Below, piece after piece: positions 56,014-64,000 of a stretch of 64,000 nt of DNA. Below the pieces are notes generated by a model. It was not told the DNA's origin, did no database searches, and worked only from the letters and a program-made list of their open reading frames with translations. Numbering within the stretch: the first letter of the stretch is position 1; the number at the start of each line of letters is the position of its first letter. The stretch comes from Novosphingobium sp. (GTDB lineage: Bacteria > Pseudomonadota > Alphaproteobacteria > Sphingomonadales > Sphingomonadaceae), in NCBI RefSeq assembly GCF_027531025.1, contig NZ_JAPZQX010000007.1, positions 62,001 to 126,000 on the forward strand. Direction: 5' to 3'. A program made the position numbers and the translations under genes.

Positions 56014-56131
56014 GTCCAGCGCCGGAGAAAGGCGCGGCTCCGACACCTGATGCCCGCCCCGTTGCAATCGCCCGGCCAGTTCCTAGCTTTGCCTCAGGCG
56101 TTCCGTTCCGGGGCGCGGCAGGATGGGACCC

Positions 56132-58444
56132 ATGGCTGACACCGAAACCAACGCAGCTGACAAGGCCGTGCGCCTGCAGGTCGCCGCCGCGCGCCAGGAA
56201 GAAAGCGGGCAGGGCATCGCCCGCCTGCCGAAAAGCGCGATGGGCACGCTGGGCATTACCGAAGGCGATGTGATCGCGATTCAAGGCAAGCGCGCCACCG
56301 CTGCCCGCGCGGTGCTGGCCTATGCCGAGGACGAGGGGCTGGAAGTGATCCGGCTCGATGGCCTGCAGCGCGCCAATGCCGGGGTCGGCTCGGGCGATCA
56401 CGTGCAGGTCAGCAAGGCGGAAAGCCGACCCGCCAGCCGCGTGGTCTTTGCTCCTGCGCAAAAGGACATGCGGCTGCAGGGGCCGGGCCAGGCGCTGAAG
56501 CGCAATTTCTTTGGTCGCCCGCTGATGGCGGGCGATCTGGTCGCCACCACCGGCCAGACCCCGGTGCGCGACATGCCCCCAGAAGTGGCGCGGATGCTCA
56601 ATGCCCCGGCCTTCGCGCTAACCCAGATCCGCCTCACCGTGGTGTCGACGGTCCCCAAGGGGCTGGTCCACATCGACGAGAATACCGAGGTCGAACTGCG
56701 CGAGGAGTTCGAGGAAGCCCGCGGTTCGCGTGGCGATGTGAACTATGACGACGTTGGCGGGATGGGCGACACGATCCGCCAGCTGCGCGAAATGGTCGAA
56801 CTGCCGCTGCGCTATCCCGAGCTGTTCACGCGGCTCGGCGTCGATCCGCCCAAGGGTGTGCTGCTGCATGGCCCGCCGGGTACCGGCAAGACCCGGCTGG
56901 CCCAGGCGGTTGCCAACGAAAGCGAAGCCAGCTTCTTCACCATCAACGGGCCCGAGATCATGGGCAGCGCCTATGGCGAAAGCGAGCGCCGCCTGCGCGA
57001 GGTGTTCGAGGAAGCGGCCAAGAACGCCCCCTCGATCGTCTTCATCGACGAGATCGATTCGATTGCGCCGAAGCGCTCCGATGTCCAGGGCGAGGCGGAA
57101 AAGCGGCTGGTCGCCCAGCTGCTGACGCTGATGGACGGGCTCCACGCCCGCTCGCACATCGTCGTGATCGCCGCCACCAACCGACCGGATGCGCTGGACG
57201 AGGCGCTGCGCCGTCCCGGCCGGTTCGACCGCGAGATCGTGATCGGCGTGCCCGACGAGGGCGGCCGCCGCGAAGTGCTGGGGATCCACACCCGTGGCAT
57301 GCCGTTGGGCGAAGGGGTCGATCTGGACGAGCTGGCGCGCACCACGCATGGCTTCGTCGGTGCCGATATCGCTGCCCTGGCGCGCGAGGCGGCGATCGAG
57401 GCGGTGCGGCGGATCATGCCGCAGCTCGATCTGGAAGCGCAGACCATCCCGCCGCAGGTGCTGGAAACGCTGGTCGTCACGCGAGAGGATTTCCTCGCGG
57501 CGCTGAAGCGCATCCAGCCTTCGGCCATGCGCGAGGTCATGGTGCAGGTGCCCAATATCGGCTGGGCCGATATCGGCGGCGCCGACGAGGCGCAGGCCAA
57601 GCTCAAGGAAGGGATCGAACTGCCGCTGAAGCATCCCGAAGCCTTCCGCCGGCTGGGCATTCGCCCGGCCAAGGGCTTCCTGCTCTATGGCCCGCCCGGC
57701 ACCGGCAAGACCCTGCTGGCCAAGGCCGTCGCCAAGGAGAGCGAGGCCAATTTCATCTCGGTGAAGAGCTCGGACCTGCTCAGCAAGTGGTACGGCGAAA
57801 GCGAACAGCAATTGTCGCGCCTGTTCGCCCGCGCCCGGCAGGTCGCGCCCTGCGTGATCTTCATCGACGAGATCGACAGCCTGGTCCCCGCGCGCGGCAC
57901 CAGCGGCAACGAGCCGCAGGTGACGGCGCGCGTGGTCAACACCATGCTGGCCGAAATGGACGGGATGGAGGAACTGGCCTCGGTCGTGCTGATCGGCGCC
58001 ACCAACCGGCCCGGACTGGTCGATCCGGCCTTGCTCCGCCCCGGCCGACTGGACGAACTGGTCTATGTCGGCACGCCCGATGCGAAGGGGCGCGAGCATA
58101 TCCTGAAGATCCACACCGCGAAGATGCCGCTGGCCAAGGATGTGGACCTGGCCGTGATCGCCCGCGAGGCGGAACGCTTCACCGGGGCCGATCTTGAGGA
58201 CGTGGTCCGCCGCGCCGGCCTTGCCGCGATCCGCCGGGCCGGGGCCGAAGCCGCGCAGGTGACGGGCGCCGATTTCAAAGTGGCGCTGGCTGAATCCCGC
58301 GCTACCGTTTCCGCCGAGATGGAGGCCGAATACCTCAAGATGAAGGGCGAGCTGAAGAAGCGCGCGGCCGAGGTCTCATCCAGCCAGATCGGCTTCCTGG
58401 CTCCCGGCATGGTCTCTTCAACGCGCGAAAAGAAGCACGGTTAG
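56132..58444 (+). CDS. CDC48/VCP-type AAA ATPase
   Basis: A 770-residue protein with the archaeal/eukaryotic CDC48 layout. The N-domain is a double-psi barrel (KAVRLQVAAARQEESGQGIARLP). Domain D1 has Walker A GPPGTGKTR near residue 247 and Walker B IVFIDEIDSIAPKR; D2 has GPPGTGKTLLAK near residue 520 and VIFIDEIDSLVPARG, with second-region ATNRPGLVDPALLRPGR. Both ATPase sites look intact. It should unfold or segregate protein complexes. ATG 56132 has AGGA eight bases upstream; an ATG at 56123 is also in frame. Confidence 0.93.
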   Translation: MADTETNAADKAVRLQVAAARQEESGQGIARLPKSAMGTLGITEGDVIAIQGKRATAARAVLAYAEDEGLEVIRLDGLQRANAGVGSGDHVQVSKAESRPASRVVFAPAQKDMRLQGPGQALKRNFFGRPLMAGDLVATTGQTPVRDMPPEVARMLNAPAFALTQIRLTVVSTVPKGLVHIDENTEVELREEFEEARGSRGDVNYDDVGGMGDTIRQLREMVELPLRYPELFTRLGVDPPKGVLLHGPPGTGKTRLAQAVANESEASFFTINGPEIMGSAYGESERRLREVFEEAAKNAPSIVFIDEIDSIAPKRSDVQGEAEKRLVAQLLTLMDGLHARSHIVVIAATNRPDALDEALRRPGRFDREIVIGVPDEGGRREVLGIHTRGMPLGEGVDLDELARTTHGFVGADIAALAREAAIEAVRRIMPQLDLEAQTIPPQVLETLVVTREDFLAALKRIQPSAMREVMVQVPNIGWADIGGADEAQAKLKEGIELPLKHPEAFRRLGIRPAKGFLLYGPPGTGKTLLAKAVAKESEANFISVKSSDLLSKWYGESEQQLSRLFARARQVAPCVIFIDEIDSLVPARGTSGNEPQVTARVVNTMLAEMDGMEELASVVLIGATNRPGLVDPALLRPGRLDELVYVGTPDAKGREHILKIHTAKMPLAKDVDLAVIAREAERFTGADLEDVVRRAGLAAIRRAGAEAAQVTGADFKVALAESRATVSAEMEAEYLKMKGELKKRAAEVSSSQIGFLAPGMVSSTREKKHG

Positions 58445-58471
58445 GCCGACGGCAAATTGCTCGGGCGCGGG

Positions 58472-59518
58472 TCAACTCTCGGTAACGAGGGCGGCGGGCT
58501 CGTTGGCGGCCAGCCACGCCAGCATGGCTTCGCGCATCGCCGGGCGTAGCCGATTGAGTTCGGTCGGCCCGCGCGCGCTCATCACCAGTTTGAGGTCGAC
58601 CGAGCCGGGCCGCACTTCGGACACGTCTAGCGAACCGGTCCGCCGGTCCCAGTCCTCGTGCGCTTCCAGTGCGGCGAGGTAGGCCGCCCGGATCGGTTCG
58701 ATCGGCTCGCCGGGCCGGATTGGCAACACCACCGACCCGGTGATCCCGCCGCCGACCCGGCTCCAGTTCTGGAAGGTTCCGTCCAGGAACTTGGCTGTGG
58801 GCACGATGATTCGCCGCTCGTCGGCAGTGCGGATCACCACGTAGGACAGGCGGATATCCTCGACCCGGCCGCTTTCCCCGTCGATCAGCACGAAATCGCC
58901 CAGCCGGATCGGCTCGGTCAGGGCGATCTGCAGGCCTGCGATCAGCGACTTGAGCGCCGGCTGGGCCGCAGCGCCGACCGCCAGGGTGGCAAAACCGGCC
59001 GAGGCGACCAGCGTGACGCCGACATTGCGCACGCCCGGAATGCCCAGCAGCATCAGCGCCACGGTAAAGAACACGATCAGGAAGCCCAGGGTGCGCGAAA
59101 AGATTGCGATCCGGGTGCGGCGGCTGCGCACGGCGTGGACGTCGTCGCCTGCCTGGGCATGGCTGTCCATCACCGAGGCAAAGCCCTTGACCAGAGCGTA
59201 GCCGGTCCAGCCCAGCAGCGCGGGCACCAGGAAGCGGGCCAGCAGTTCCCAAACCTTGGCGACCAGCGGACTGGCTTCGGCTGTGAGTGCCAGGGCCACG
59301 GCGATCAGCCCAAACCGCAGCGGCTGGCGCAGGCGGCCGAATATCACCTCGTCCGCCGTAGAGGCCGACAGGCGGGCTGCCCGGTCAAGCACGGCGAACA
59401 GGATGAAATGGACGGTCAGCGCAATTCCCACGGAAATCGCGGCATGGATCGCGGCGAGGCTCATCGCCTCGGTCCATTGCCAGACCTGCCCGGCGGAAGG
59501 GATGGTGGCGGTTCTCAA
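58472..59518 (-). CDS. MscS-family mechanosensitive channel
   Basis: A 348-residue protein with about five membrane helices and the MscS pore and beta domain: VTLVASAGFATLAVGAAAQPALKSLIAG (pore helix), then DFVLIDGESGRVEDIRLSYVVIRTADERRIIVPTAKFLDG. It releases ions on membrane tension. The TTG at 59518 forms a TTGA overlap with the polA stop and keeps the Trp-containing start seen in relatives; ATG 59464 is the alternative, 18 codons shorter. Confidence 0.87.
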   Translation of the reverse strand: MRTATIPSAGQVWQWTEAMSLAAIHAAISVGIALTVHFILFAVLDRAARLSASTADEVIFGRLRQPLRFGLIAVALALTAEASPLVAKVWELLARFLVPALLGWTGYALVKGFASVMDSHAQAGDDVHAVRSRRTRIAIFSRTLGFLIVFFTVALMLLGIPGVRNVGVTLVASAGFATLAVGAAAQPALKSLIAGLQIALTEPIRLGDFVLIDGESGRVEDIRLSYVVIRTADERRIIVPTAKFLDGTFQNWSRVGGGITGSVVLPIRPGEPIEPIRAAYLAALEAHEDWDRRTGSLDVSEVRPGSVDLKLVMSARGPTELNRLRPAMREAMLAWLAANEPAALVTES

Positions 59519-62349
59519 TGGGCGGCTCCCCAGCTTGGCCCGGTGCCGATTTCGACCCCCAGCGGGACCGACAGCTTCACCGCCGGTTCGGCTGCTCCGG
59601 CCATTACCGCGCGGATCACTTCGCTGGCGGCGGCAACATCGGCTTCGGGCAGTTCGAACACCAGTTCGTCGTGGACCTGGAGCAGCATCTTCACATGACC
59701 CAGCCCGGCAGCGGCCAGCGCGGGCATCATCCGGGCCATGGCGCGTTTGATGATATCGGCGCTGGTGCCCTGGATCGGGGCGTTGATTGCCGCCCGCTCC
59801 GAACCGGCGCGCTCGTTGGGGTTGCTTGAGCCGATCCGGGGGAACCAGCATTTCCGGCCAAACAGGGTTTCGGAATAGCCCTTCTCGCGCACGCTCTCGA
59901 GCGTGGCGTGGATATAGCCGCGGATGCCGGGGAAGCGTTCGAAATAGCGGTCGATCATTGCCTGGGCCTCGTCCGATGAAACGCCCAGTCGCCCGGCCAG
60001 CCCCCAGCGGGAAATGCCATAGAGGATAGCGAAGTTGATCGTCTTGGCCCGACCGCGGGTATCCCGGTTGACCTCGCCGAACATTTCCAGCGCGGTGCGG
60101 GCGTGGATGTCCTCGCCCTTGGCAAAGGCGTCCTTCAGTTCCGGCACGTCGGCCATGTGCGCGGCGAGGCGCAGCTCGATCTGGCTATAGTCGGCCGCGA
60201 GCAGCACGTTACCCGGCTCAGCGACGAAGGCGTCGCGGATCTGGCGGCCCAGCTCGGTGCGGATCGGGATGTTCTGCAGGTTCGGCTCGGTCGAGGACAG
60301 CCGCCCGGTCTGCGCGCCAACCAGGCTGTAGCTGGTATGGACCCGGCCGGTATCGGGATTGATCGCGGCCTGCAGCGCCTCGGTATAGGTGCTGCGCAGC
60401 TTGGACAGCTGGCGCCATTCCAGCACCTTGTCGGCAATGGTGGCGCCTTCGCCCGACAGGCGTTCGAGCACGCCCTGGTCGGTTGAATACTGGCCGGTCT
60501 TGCCCTTCTTCCCGCCCTTGTAGCCCAGCTTGTCGAACAGGATCTCGCCAAGCTGCTTGGGGCTGCCGATGGTGAAGGGCTGGCCGGCAATTTCGTGGAT
60601 CTCGGTTTCCAGCGCGGCAATGGCTTCGGCAAAGGTTGCCGAAAGCCCGGCCAGCCGCTCGCGATCGACCTTGATCCCGTGGCGCTCCATCTGCGCCACC
60701 ACCGGCACCAGCGGCCGGTCGACCCGCTCATAGACCGTGGTCGCCGCTTCGGCGGACAGGCGCGGTTTCAGCAGGGCGTGAAGCCGCCAGGTCACTTCGG
60801 CGTCCTCGGCGGCATATTCGGTGGCGCGGTCCAGCGGCACTTCGGCGAAGGAGATCGCCTTCTTGCCGGTGCCGCACAGGTCCTTGAAGGCCAGGGTGGT
60901 GTGGCCGAGGTGGCGGGTGGCCAGCTCGTCCATCCCGTGGCCCCCACCGATCCCATCCTCGCTGCGCCCGGCGTCGAGATCGAAGCTCATCACCATCGTG
61001 TCGTCGAGCGGGCCGACCGCGATGCCATATCGCGCCAGCACGTTGAGATCGTACTTGGCGTTCTGCCCCACTTTCAGCACGGCATCGCTTTCCAGCAATG
61101 GCTTGAGGCGGGCCAGCGCCGCCGCGCGGTCCACCTGTTGCGGCTTTTCGGCGAACATGTCGGTCCCGCCATGCCCCAGGGGAATATAGCAGGCATCGCC
61201 CGGCCCCAGCGCCAGGCTGACCCCGACCAGGTCCGCCCGCATGGCATCGAGCGCGCTGGTTTCGGTATCGAAGGCCACCACCCGTGCGGCAAAGGCGCGG
61301 GCGATGAAGGCGTCGAGCGCGTCGAGCGTCTGGATGCAGGGGTAGGCACTGCGGTCGATCGCCGGCCATTCCGGCGCGCTCTGGCGGTTGCCCTGCTCGG
61401 TCCCGCTCGCGGCGGCGGTGACGGCCTTGGCCGGATTGAGCTGGGTCGCCCGTTCCGGGCTGCCGCGCCCGCCGTCCAGCCGCTTCAGCAGGCTGGTAAA
61501 GCCGTGTTCCTGCAAAAAGGCGGTGAGCGGGGCGGGCGGGATCGCGCCCAGCTTCAGGTCATCGAGCGCCACGGGCAGGGCGCAATCTTCCTTCAGCGCC
61601 ACCAGCACGCGCGACAGGCGGGCCATCTCGGCCTGTTCGATCAGGCTTTCGCGCAGCTTGCCGGGCTTCATTTCGGGGGCGGCGGCGAGAGCCGCCTCCA
61701 GCCCGCCGTGTTCCTGAATCAGCTTGGTCGCGGTCTTCGGCCCGATCCCGCGGATGCCCGGAACATTGTCAACCGAATCGCCCATCAGCGCCAGGACATC
61801 GCCGACGAGCGTCGGCGGCACGCCGAACTTCTCGACCACTTCCGGGGTTTCGATCCGGATGTTCTTCATGGTGTCGAGCATGTCGATCTCGCCCCCGGCA
61901 TGGGGGCCGACCAGCTGCATCAGGTCCTTGTCCGACGAGACGATCGTCACGTCCCAGCCGCGCTCGCAGGCGGCGCGCGCATAAGAAGCGATCAGGTCGT
62001 CGGCTTCCAGCCCCTGTTCCTCGATGCAGGGCAGGCTGAAGGCGCGGGTGGCATCGCGCACCAGCGGGAACTGGGGTTTCAGGTCTTCGGGCGGGGGCGG
62101 GCGGTTGGCCTTGTATTCGGGATAGATGTCGTTGCGGAACGACTTGCCCGAGGCATCAAGGATCACCGCCATGTGGGTCGGGCCATCGGCCTTGTTCAGG
62201 TCCTCGGCCAGCCGCCACAGCATCGTAGTATAGCCATAAACCGCCCCCACTGGCACGCCGGCCGGGTTGGTCAGCGGCGGCAGGCGGTGATAAGCGCGGA
62301 AGATATAGGCCGAACCATCGACCAGGTAGAGATGCTGCTTGGGCTCCAT
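59515..62349 (-). CDS. polA: DNA polymerase I
   Basis: A 944-residue three-domain polymerase for repair and Okazaki fragment processing. The 5'-3' exonuclease domain (residues 1-300) has LYLVDGSAYIFRAYH and GLEADDLIASYAR; the 3'-5' exonuclease has VVAFDTETSALDA with the DxE ligands; the polymerase domain has motif A AADYSQIELRLAAHMADV, motif B RAKTINFAILYG and motif C LLQVHDELVFELP. Length and motifs are complete. The mechanosensitive channel follows by overlap. Confidence 0.97.
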   Translation of the reverse strand: MEPKQHLYLVDGSAYIFRAYHRLPPLTNPAGVPVGAVYGYTTMLWRLAEDLNKADGPTHMAVILDASGKSFRNDIYPEYKANRPPPPEDLKPQFPLVRDATRAFSLPCIEEQGLEADDLIASYARAACERGWDVTIVSSDKDLMQLVGPHAGGEIDMLDTMKNIRIETPEVVEKFGVPPTLVGDVLALMGDSVDNVPGIRGIGPKTATKLIQEHGGLEAALAAAPEMKPGKLRESLIEQAEMARLSRVLVALKEDCALPVALDDLKLGAIPPAPLTAFLQEHGFTSLLKRLDGGRGSPERATQLNPAKAVTAAASGTEQGNRQSAPEWPAIDRSAYPCIQTLDALDAFIARAFAARVVAFDTETSALDAMRADLVGVSLALGPGDACYIPLGHGGTDMFAEKPQQVDRAAALARLKPLLESDAVLKVGQNAKYDLNVLARYGIAVGPLDDTMVMSFDLDAGRSEDGIGGGHGMDELATRHLGHTTLAFKDLCGTGKKAISFAEVPLDRATEYAAEDAEVTWRLHALLKPRLSAEAATTVYERVDRPLVPVVAQMERHGIKVDRERLAGLSATFAEAIAALETEIHEIAGQPFTIGSPKQLGEILFDKLGYKGGKKGKTGQYSTDQGVLERLSGEGATIADKVLEWRQLSKLRSTYTEALQAAINPDTGRVHTSYSLVGAQTGRLSSTEPNLQNIPIRTELGRQIRDAFVAEPGNVLLAADYSQIELRLAAHMADVPELKDAFAKGEDIHARTALEMFGEVNRDTRGRAKTINFAILYGISRWGLAGRLGVSSDEAQAMIDRYFERFPGIRGYIHATLESVREKGYSETLFGRKCWFPRIGSSNPNERAGSERAAINAPIQGTSADIIKRAMARMMPALAAAGLGHVKMLLQVHDELVFELPEADVAAASEVIRAVMAGAAEPAVKLSVPLGVEIGTGPSWGAAH

Positions 62350-62634
62350 CAGGCCACGCTAGCAGGCTGGCGCGCGGTGCGTAAGGGCGCGAATCGGCGT
62401 GTTTTCCGGGGTGGGCCAGACTGGTCATGGCGCTGCCACAATTGCCTGCTAGCGCCGGAAATCGCAGGAATTGCACGGCCTTCGGGAAACCGTGCGACAA
62501 CCTCTTGCATCGCTTTGCGAAGCGCACTAATTGTCCCCGCGAAGTCTACCGATACAGTAGGCTTTCCGTTCGGCTGTCCGCGCCTCTGCTCGGATACCGC
62601 GCGTGGTCCACTCGCTGTTCAAGGAATACCATTC

Positions 62635-62877
62635 ATGCGCAAGATCATTCTCGCCGCCGGCGCCGCTCTCGCTCTCGCCGCTTGCTCGTCGGAAAAGCCC
62701 GCTGACGAAGCCGCTGCTGCCGCCACCGACGCTGCTGCCGCCGCCACCGAAGCTGCCACCGAAGCTGCTGCTGCCGCCACCGACGCTGCTGCTGCCGCCA
62801 CCGACGCCGCTGCCGGCGCTTCGGCTGCTGCCACCGACGCTGCTGCTGCTGCTTCGGACGCTGCCAAGAAGATGTAA
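62635..62877 (+). CDS. Small Ala-rich repeat lipoprotein
   Basis: An 80-residue protein with a lipoprotein signal peptide and lipobox LAAC (Cys17). The mature part is almost only Ala, Asp, Glu and Thr in short repeats of the AAAATDA type, probably a long helix or coiled-coil spacer, ending KKM. AAGGA lies ten bases before the ATG and an intrinsic terminator follows. It resembles Lpp-like or entericidin-like envelope lipoproteins in size only. Two small hairpins lie in its 285-base upstream gap. Confidence 0.78.
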   Translation: MRKIILAAGAALALAACSSEKPADEAAAAATDAAAAATEAATEAAAAATDAAAAATDAAAGASAAATDAAAAASDAAKKM

Positions 62878-62901
62878 TCTTCGCCGCACGGCACAAGATT
62901 G

Positions 62902-62936
62902 GGGCGCGAGGGGTAACCTTCGCGCCCTTTTCTTTT
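62902..62936 (+). terminator. Rho-independent terminator after the lipoprotein gene
   Basis: GGGCGCGA (62902-62909) and TCGCGCCC (62920-62927) form a perfect eight-base-pair stem with a ten-base loop, followed by TTTTCTTTT. Confidence 0.85.
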
Positions 62937-63033
62937 GCCCGCCGGATAGTTGCCCCACCCGATCGCTGGCTGGTTTAAGCGATCGATTAAATTGCCCTTG
63001 CAATGCGCCCCGGCCCTCGGCACCTTGCGGGTC

Positions 63034-64000
63034 ATGACAACGATAACGGGGCAGGAGGAACTGGCAGCGGGGCTGGCGCGCGCACTGGCGCGGATCGGTC
63101 TGCCCGCGGCGACCGGGCTGGAACGGCTGTCGGGCGGGGCCAACATGGAAAGCTGGCGCTTTGTCGCCGGGAACGATGCCTGCGTCTTGCGCCGTGCGCC
63201 TTCGCTGGAGATGATGGCCGGCCGTCCGCTCGATCATGCCGCCGAAGCCGCGCTGATCCGCGCCGCCCGCGCCGCCGGGGTGACCGCGCCCGAGGTGCTG
63301 GTCGAACTAGGGCCGGACGATGGCATCGGCAGCGGCTTCGTGATGCGCGCCCTGCCAGGCGCCCCCAACCCCGCCCAGATCCTGGCCGAAGCCGATCCCG
63401 CCACCCTGCTGCCTGAAATCGCGCGTGAACTGGCTGCGGTGCACCGGACCGACCCGGCCAGTGTCCCGGTGCCGGTGATGGATACGGCAGCGGCCCTCGC
63501 CGAACTCAAGGCTCGGTTCCTGGCCTATGGCGGGGATCGCCCGATTCTGGCGCTGGCCTGTCGTTGGCTGGAGGCCAACCTGCCTGCCCCGGTCGCCCCG
63601 CGCCTGGTTCATGGCGATTTCCGTCTCGGCAATCTGCTGATCGAGGGCAGTCACCTGACCGGGGTGCTCGACTGGGAGCTGGCGCACCTGGGCGACCCGC
63701 ACGAGGACCTGGCCTATGGCTGCATGACTGTCTGGCGGTTTTCCCGGCCCGATCGCCCGGCCTATGGCCTCGGCTCGGTGGCGGACCTCGCCAGCGCCTA
63801 TGAAGCGGCCGGTGGGGATGCCTTTGATCCCGCGCGGTTCCGGTTCTGGCTGGTTTACCGCACCTTCTGGTGGGCGCTTGGGTGCCTGCAGATGGGCGGC
63901 TTCTGGCGCGCCGGGCATGACCGTTCGGTCGAGCGCGTGGTCGTGGCCCGCCGCTGCGCCGAGCAGGAGCTCGACCTCTTGCTGCTGCTCGAAGGCGATG
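63034..64000 (+). CDS. Aminoglycoside phosphotransferase-family kinase, 3' truncated by the window
   Basis: The visible 322 residues start at ATG 63034 and run off the end. It has the APH/choline-kinase fold: an N-terminal nucleotide-binding lobe (RLSGGANMESWRF, CVLRRAP), the catalytic loop VHGDFRLGNLLIEG (His-Gly-Asp, Asn) and the Mg-binding GVLDWELAHLGDP. The group is close to the ACAD11 kinase-like domain used in 4-hydroxy acid breakdown. Family length is about 340-350, so nearly all is present. Confidence 0.83.
   Translation, partial: MTTITGQEELAAGLARALARIGLPAATGLERLSGGANMESWRFVAGNDACVLRRAPSLEMMAGRPLDHAAEAALIRAARAAGVTAPEVLVELGPDDGIGSGFVMRALPGAPNPAQILAEADPATLLPEIARELAAVHRTDPASVPVPVMDTAAALAELKARFLAYGGDRPILALACRWLEANLPAPVAPRLVHGDFRLGNLLIEGSHLTGVLDWELAHLGDPHEDLAYGCMTVWRFSRPDRPAYGLGSVADLASAYEAAGGDAFDPARFRFWLVYRTFWWALGCLQMGGFWRAGHDRSVERVVVARRCAEQELDLLLLLEGD

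Larger units (their letters stand above)
55738..56131 (+). other. Gene-free gap with small RNA candidate and terminator
   Basis: This 394-base stretch has no credible protein gene. It holds a short hairpin (TGCTGC / GCAGCA at 55766-55780), an AT-richer stretch with TTGC-N7-GCAA (55879-55893 region), a two-stem small RNA candidate, a strong intrinsic terminator, and then the leader of the CDC48-type gene. Confidence 0.6.

Noticed and set aside
55876-56139. 87-codon plus-strand frame in the gap before the CDC48-type gene
   Set aside because: It crosses the strong intrinsic terminator, has no ribosome site and shows no domain.

Overview
The window is GC-rich (roughly two-thirds G+C), densely packed bacterial chromosome with many ATGA, GTGA and TGATG stop/start overlaps. 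Gene content points to an alphaproteobacterium, most likely of the order Sphingomonadales (Erythrobacter/Novosphingobium-like). The reasons are a crtY-crtI-crtB carotenoid set, the MEP-pathway genes dxs and ispG, a DUF4167 protein, a CDC48-type AAA ATPase, and a split-B lasso-peptide locus with an HPr-kinase-like enzyme. The placement is inference; there is no rRNA gene to confirm it. I saw no tRNA, rRNA, insertion sequence, prophage or CRISPR array.

Layout. 1-3.7 kb: end of a POT peptide transporter, two exported amidohydrolase-like proteins (the second without the metal-binding HxH motif) and an NnrU-like membrane protein. 3.7-9.6 kb: a cupin and a heme-oxygenase-like diiron protein separated by a UUCG hairpin, then dxs, a VOC protein, a Fur/Zur-type regulator, exported MsrA and an unannotated 53-residue membrane protein. 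9.7-13.9 kb: rpe, a heparinase II/III-like protein and purH on the minus strand.

14.0-19.5 kb is the most notable region: a complete lasso-peptide (RiPP) cluster. It has an HPr-kinase-like kinase, a PqqD/RRE protein (B1), a transglutaminase-like leader peptidase (B2), an asparagine-synthetase-like macrolactam synthetase (C) and an ABC exporter (D). A 39-codon precursor gene at 15640-15759 sits exactly between B2 and C. Its leader fits the RRE-binding pattern with Trp for Tyr and Ala for Thr. The predicted 13-residue core starts with Gly, has Glu at position 7 (a seven-residue ring) and ends in Ser, the residue that kinases of this type phosphorylate.

20-24.5 kb: an inositol locus (inositol-3-phosphate synthase, a nucleotidyltransferase resembling inositol-1-phosphate cytidylyltransferase, and a CDP-alcohol phosphatidyltransferase) with a structured divergent promoter region, then an M20 amidohydrolase. 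24.5-27.9 kb: a retropepsin-like protease, ispG, two GNAT acetyltransferases and a small secreted protein. 27.9-34.3 kb: a six-gene membrane operon (DUF4129, DUF4350, MoxR, DUF58, SpoIIM-like, RDD). 34.3-40 kb: pheA, crtB, a LOG-family enzyme, crtI, crtY and ppa. 40-50 kb: an M61 peptidase, hisS, prfA, prmC, a DUF4167 protein, lnt and metK, with two interspersed palindromic repeats and an operator-like palindrome before metK. 50-64 kb: a GST, a ferritin-like diiron protein, a nitronate-monooxygenase-like enzyme, a succinyl-CoA:3-ketoacid CoA-transferase pair, a HAD hydrolase, a tandem universal stress protein, a possible small RNA with an intrinsic terminator, a CDC48-type ATPase, an MscS channel, polA, an Ala-rich lipoprotein and a 3'-truncated phosphotransferase.

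Pathway links: Dxs and IspG supply isoprenoid precursors, CrtB/CrtI/CrtY turn them into a cyclic carotene, and Ppa removes pyrophosphate. PrfA and PrmC are the usual release factor and its methylase, and MetK supplies the methyl donor. In the lasso locus, B1 would deliver the leader to B2, C would close the ring, the kinase would modify the C-terminal Ser and D would export the product.
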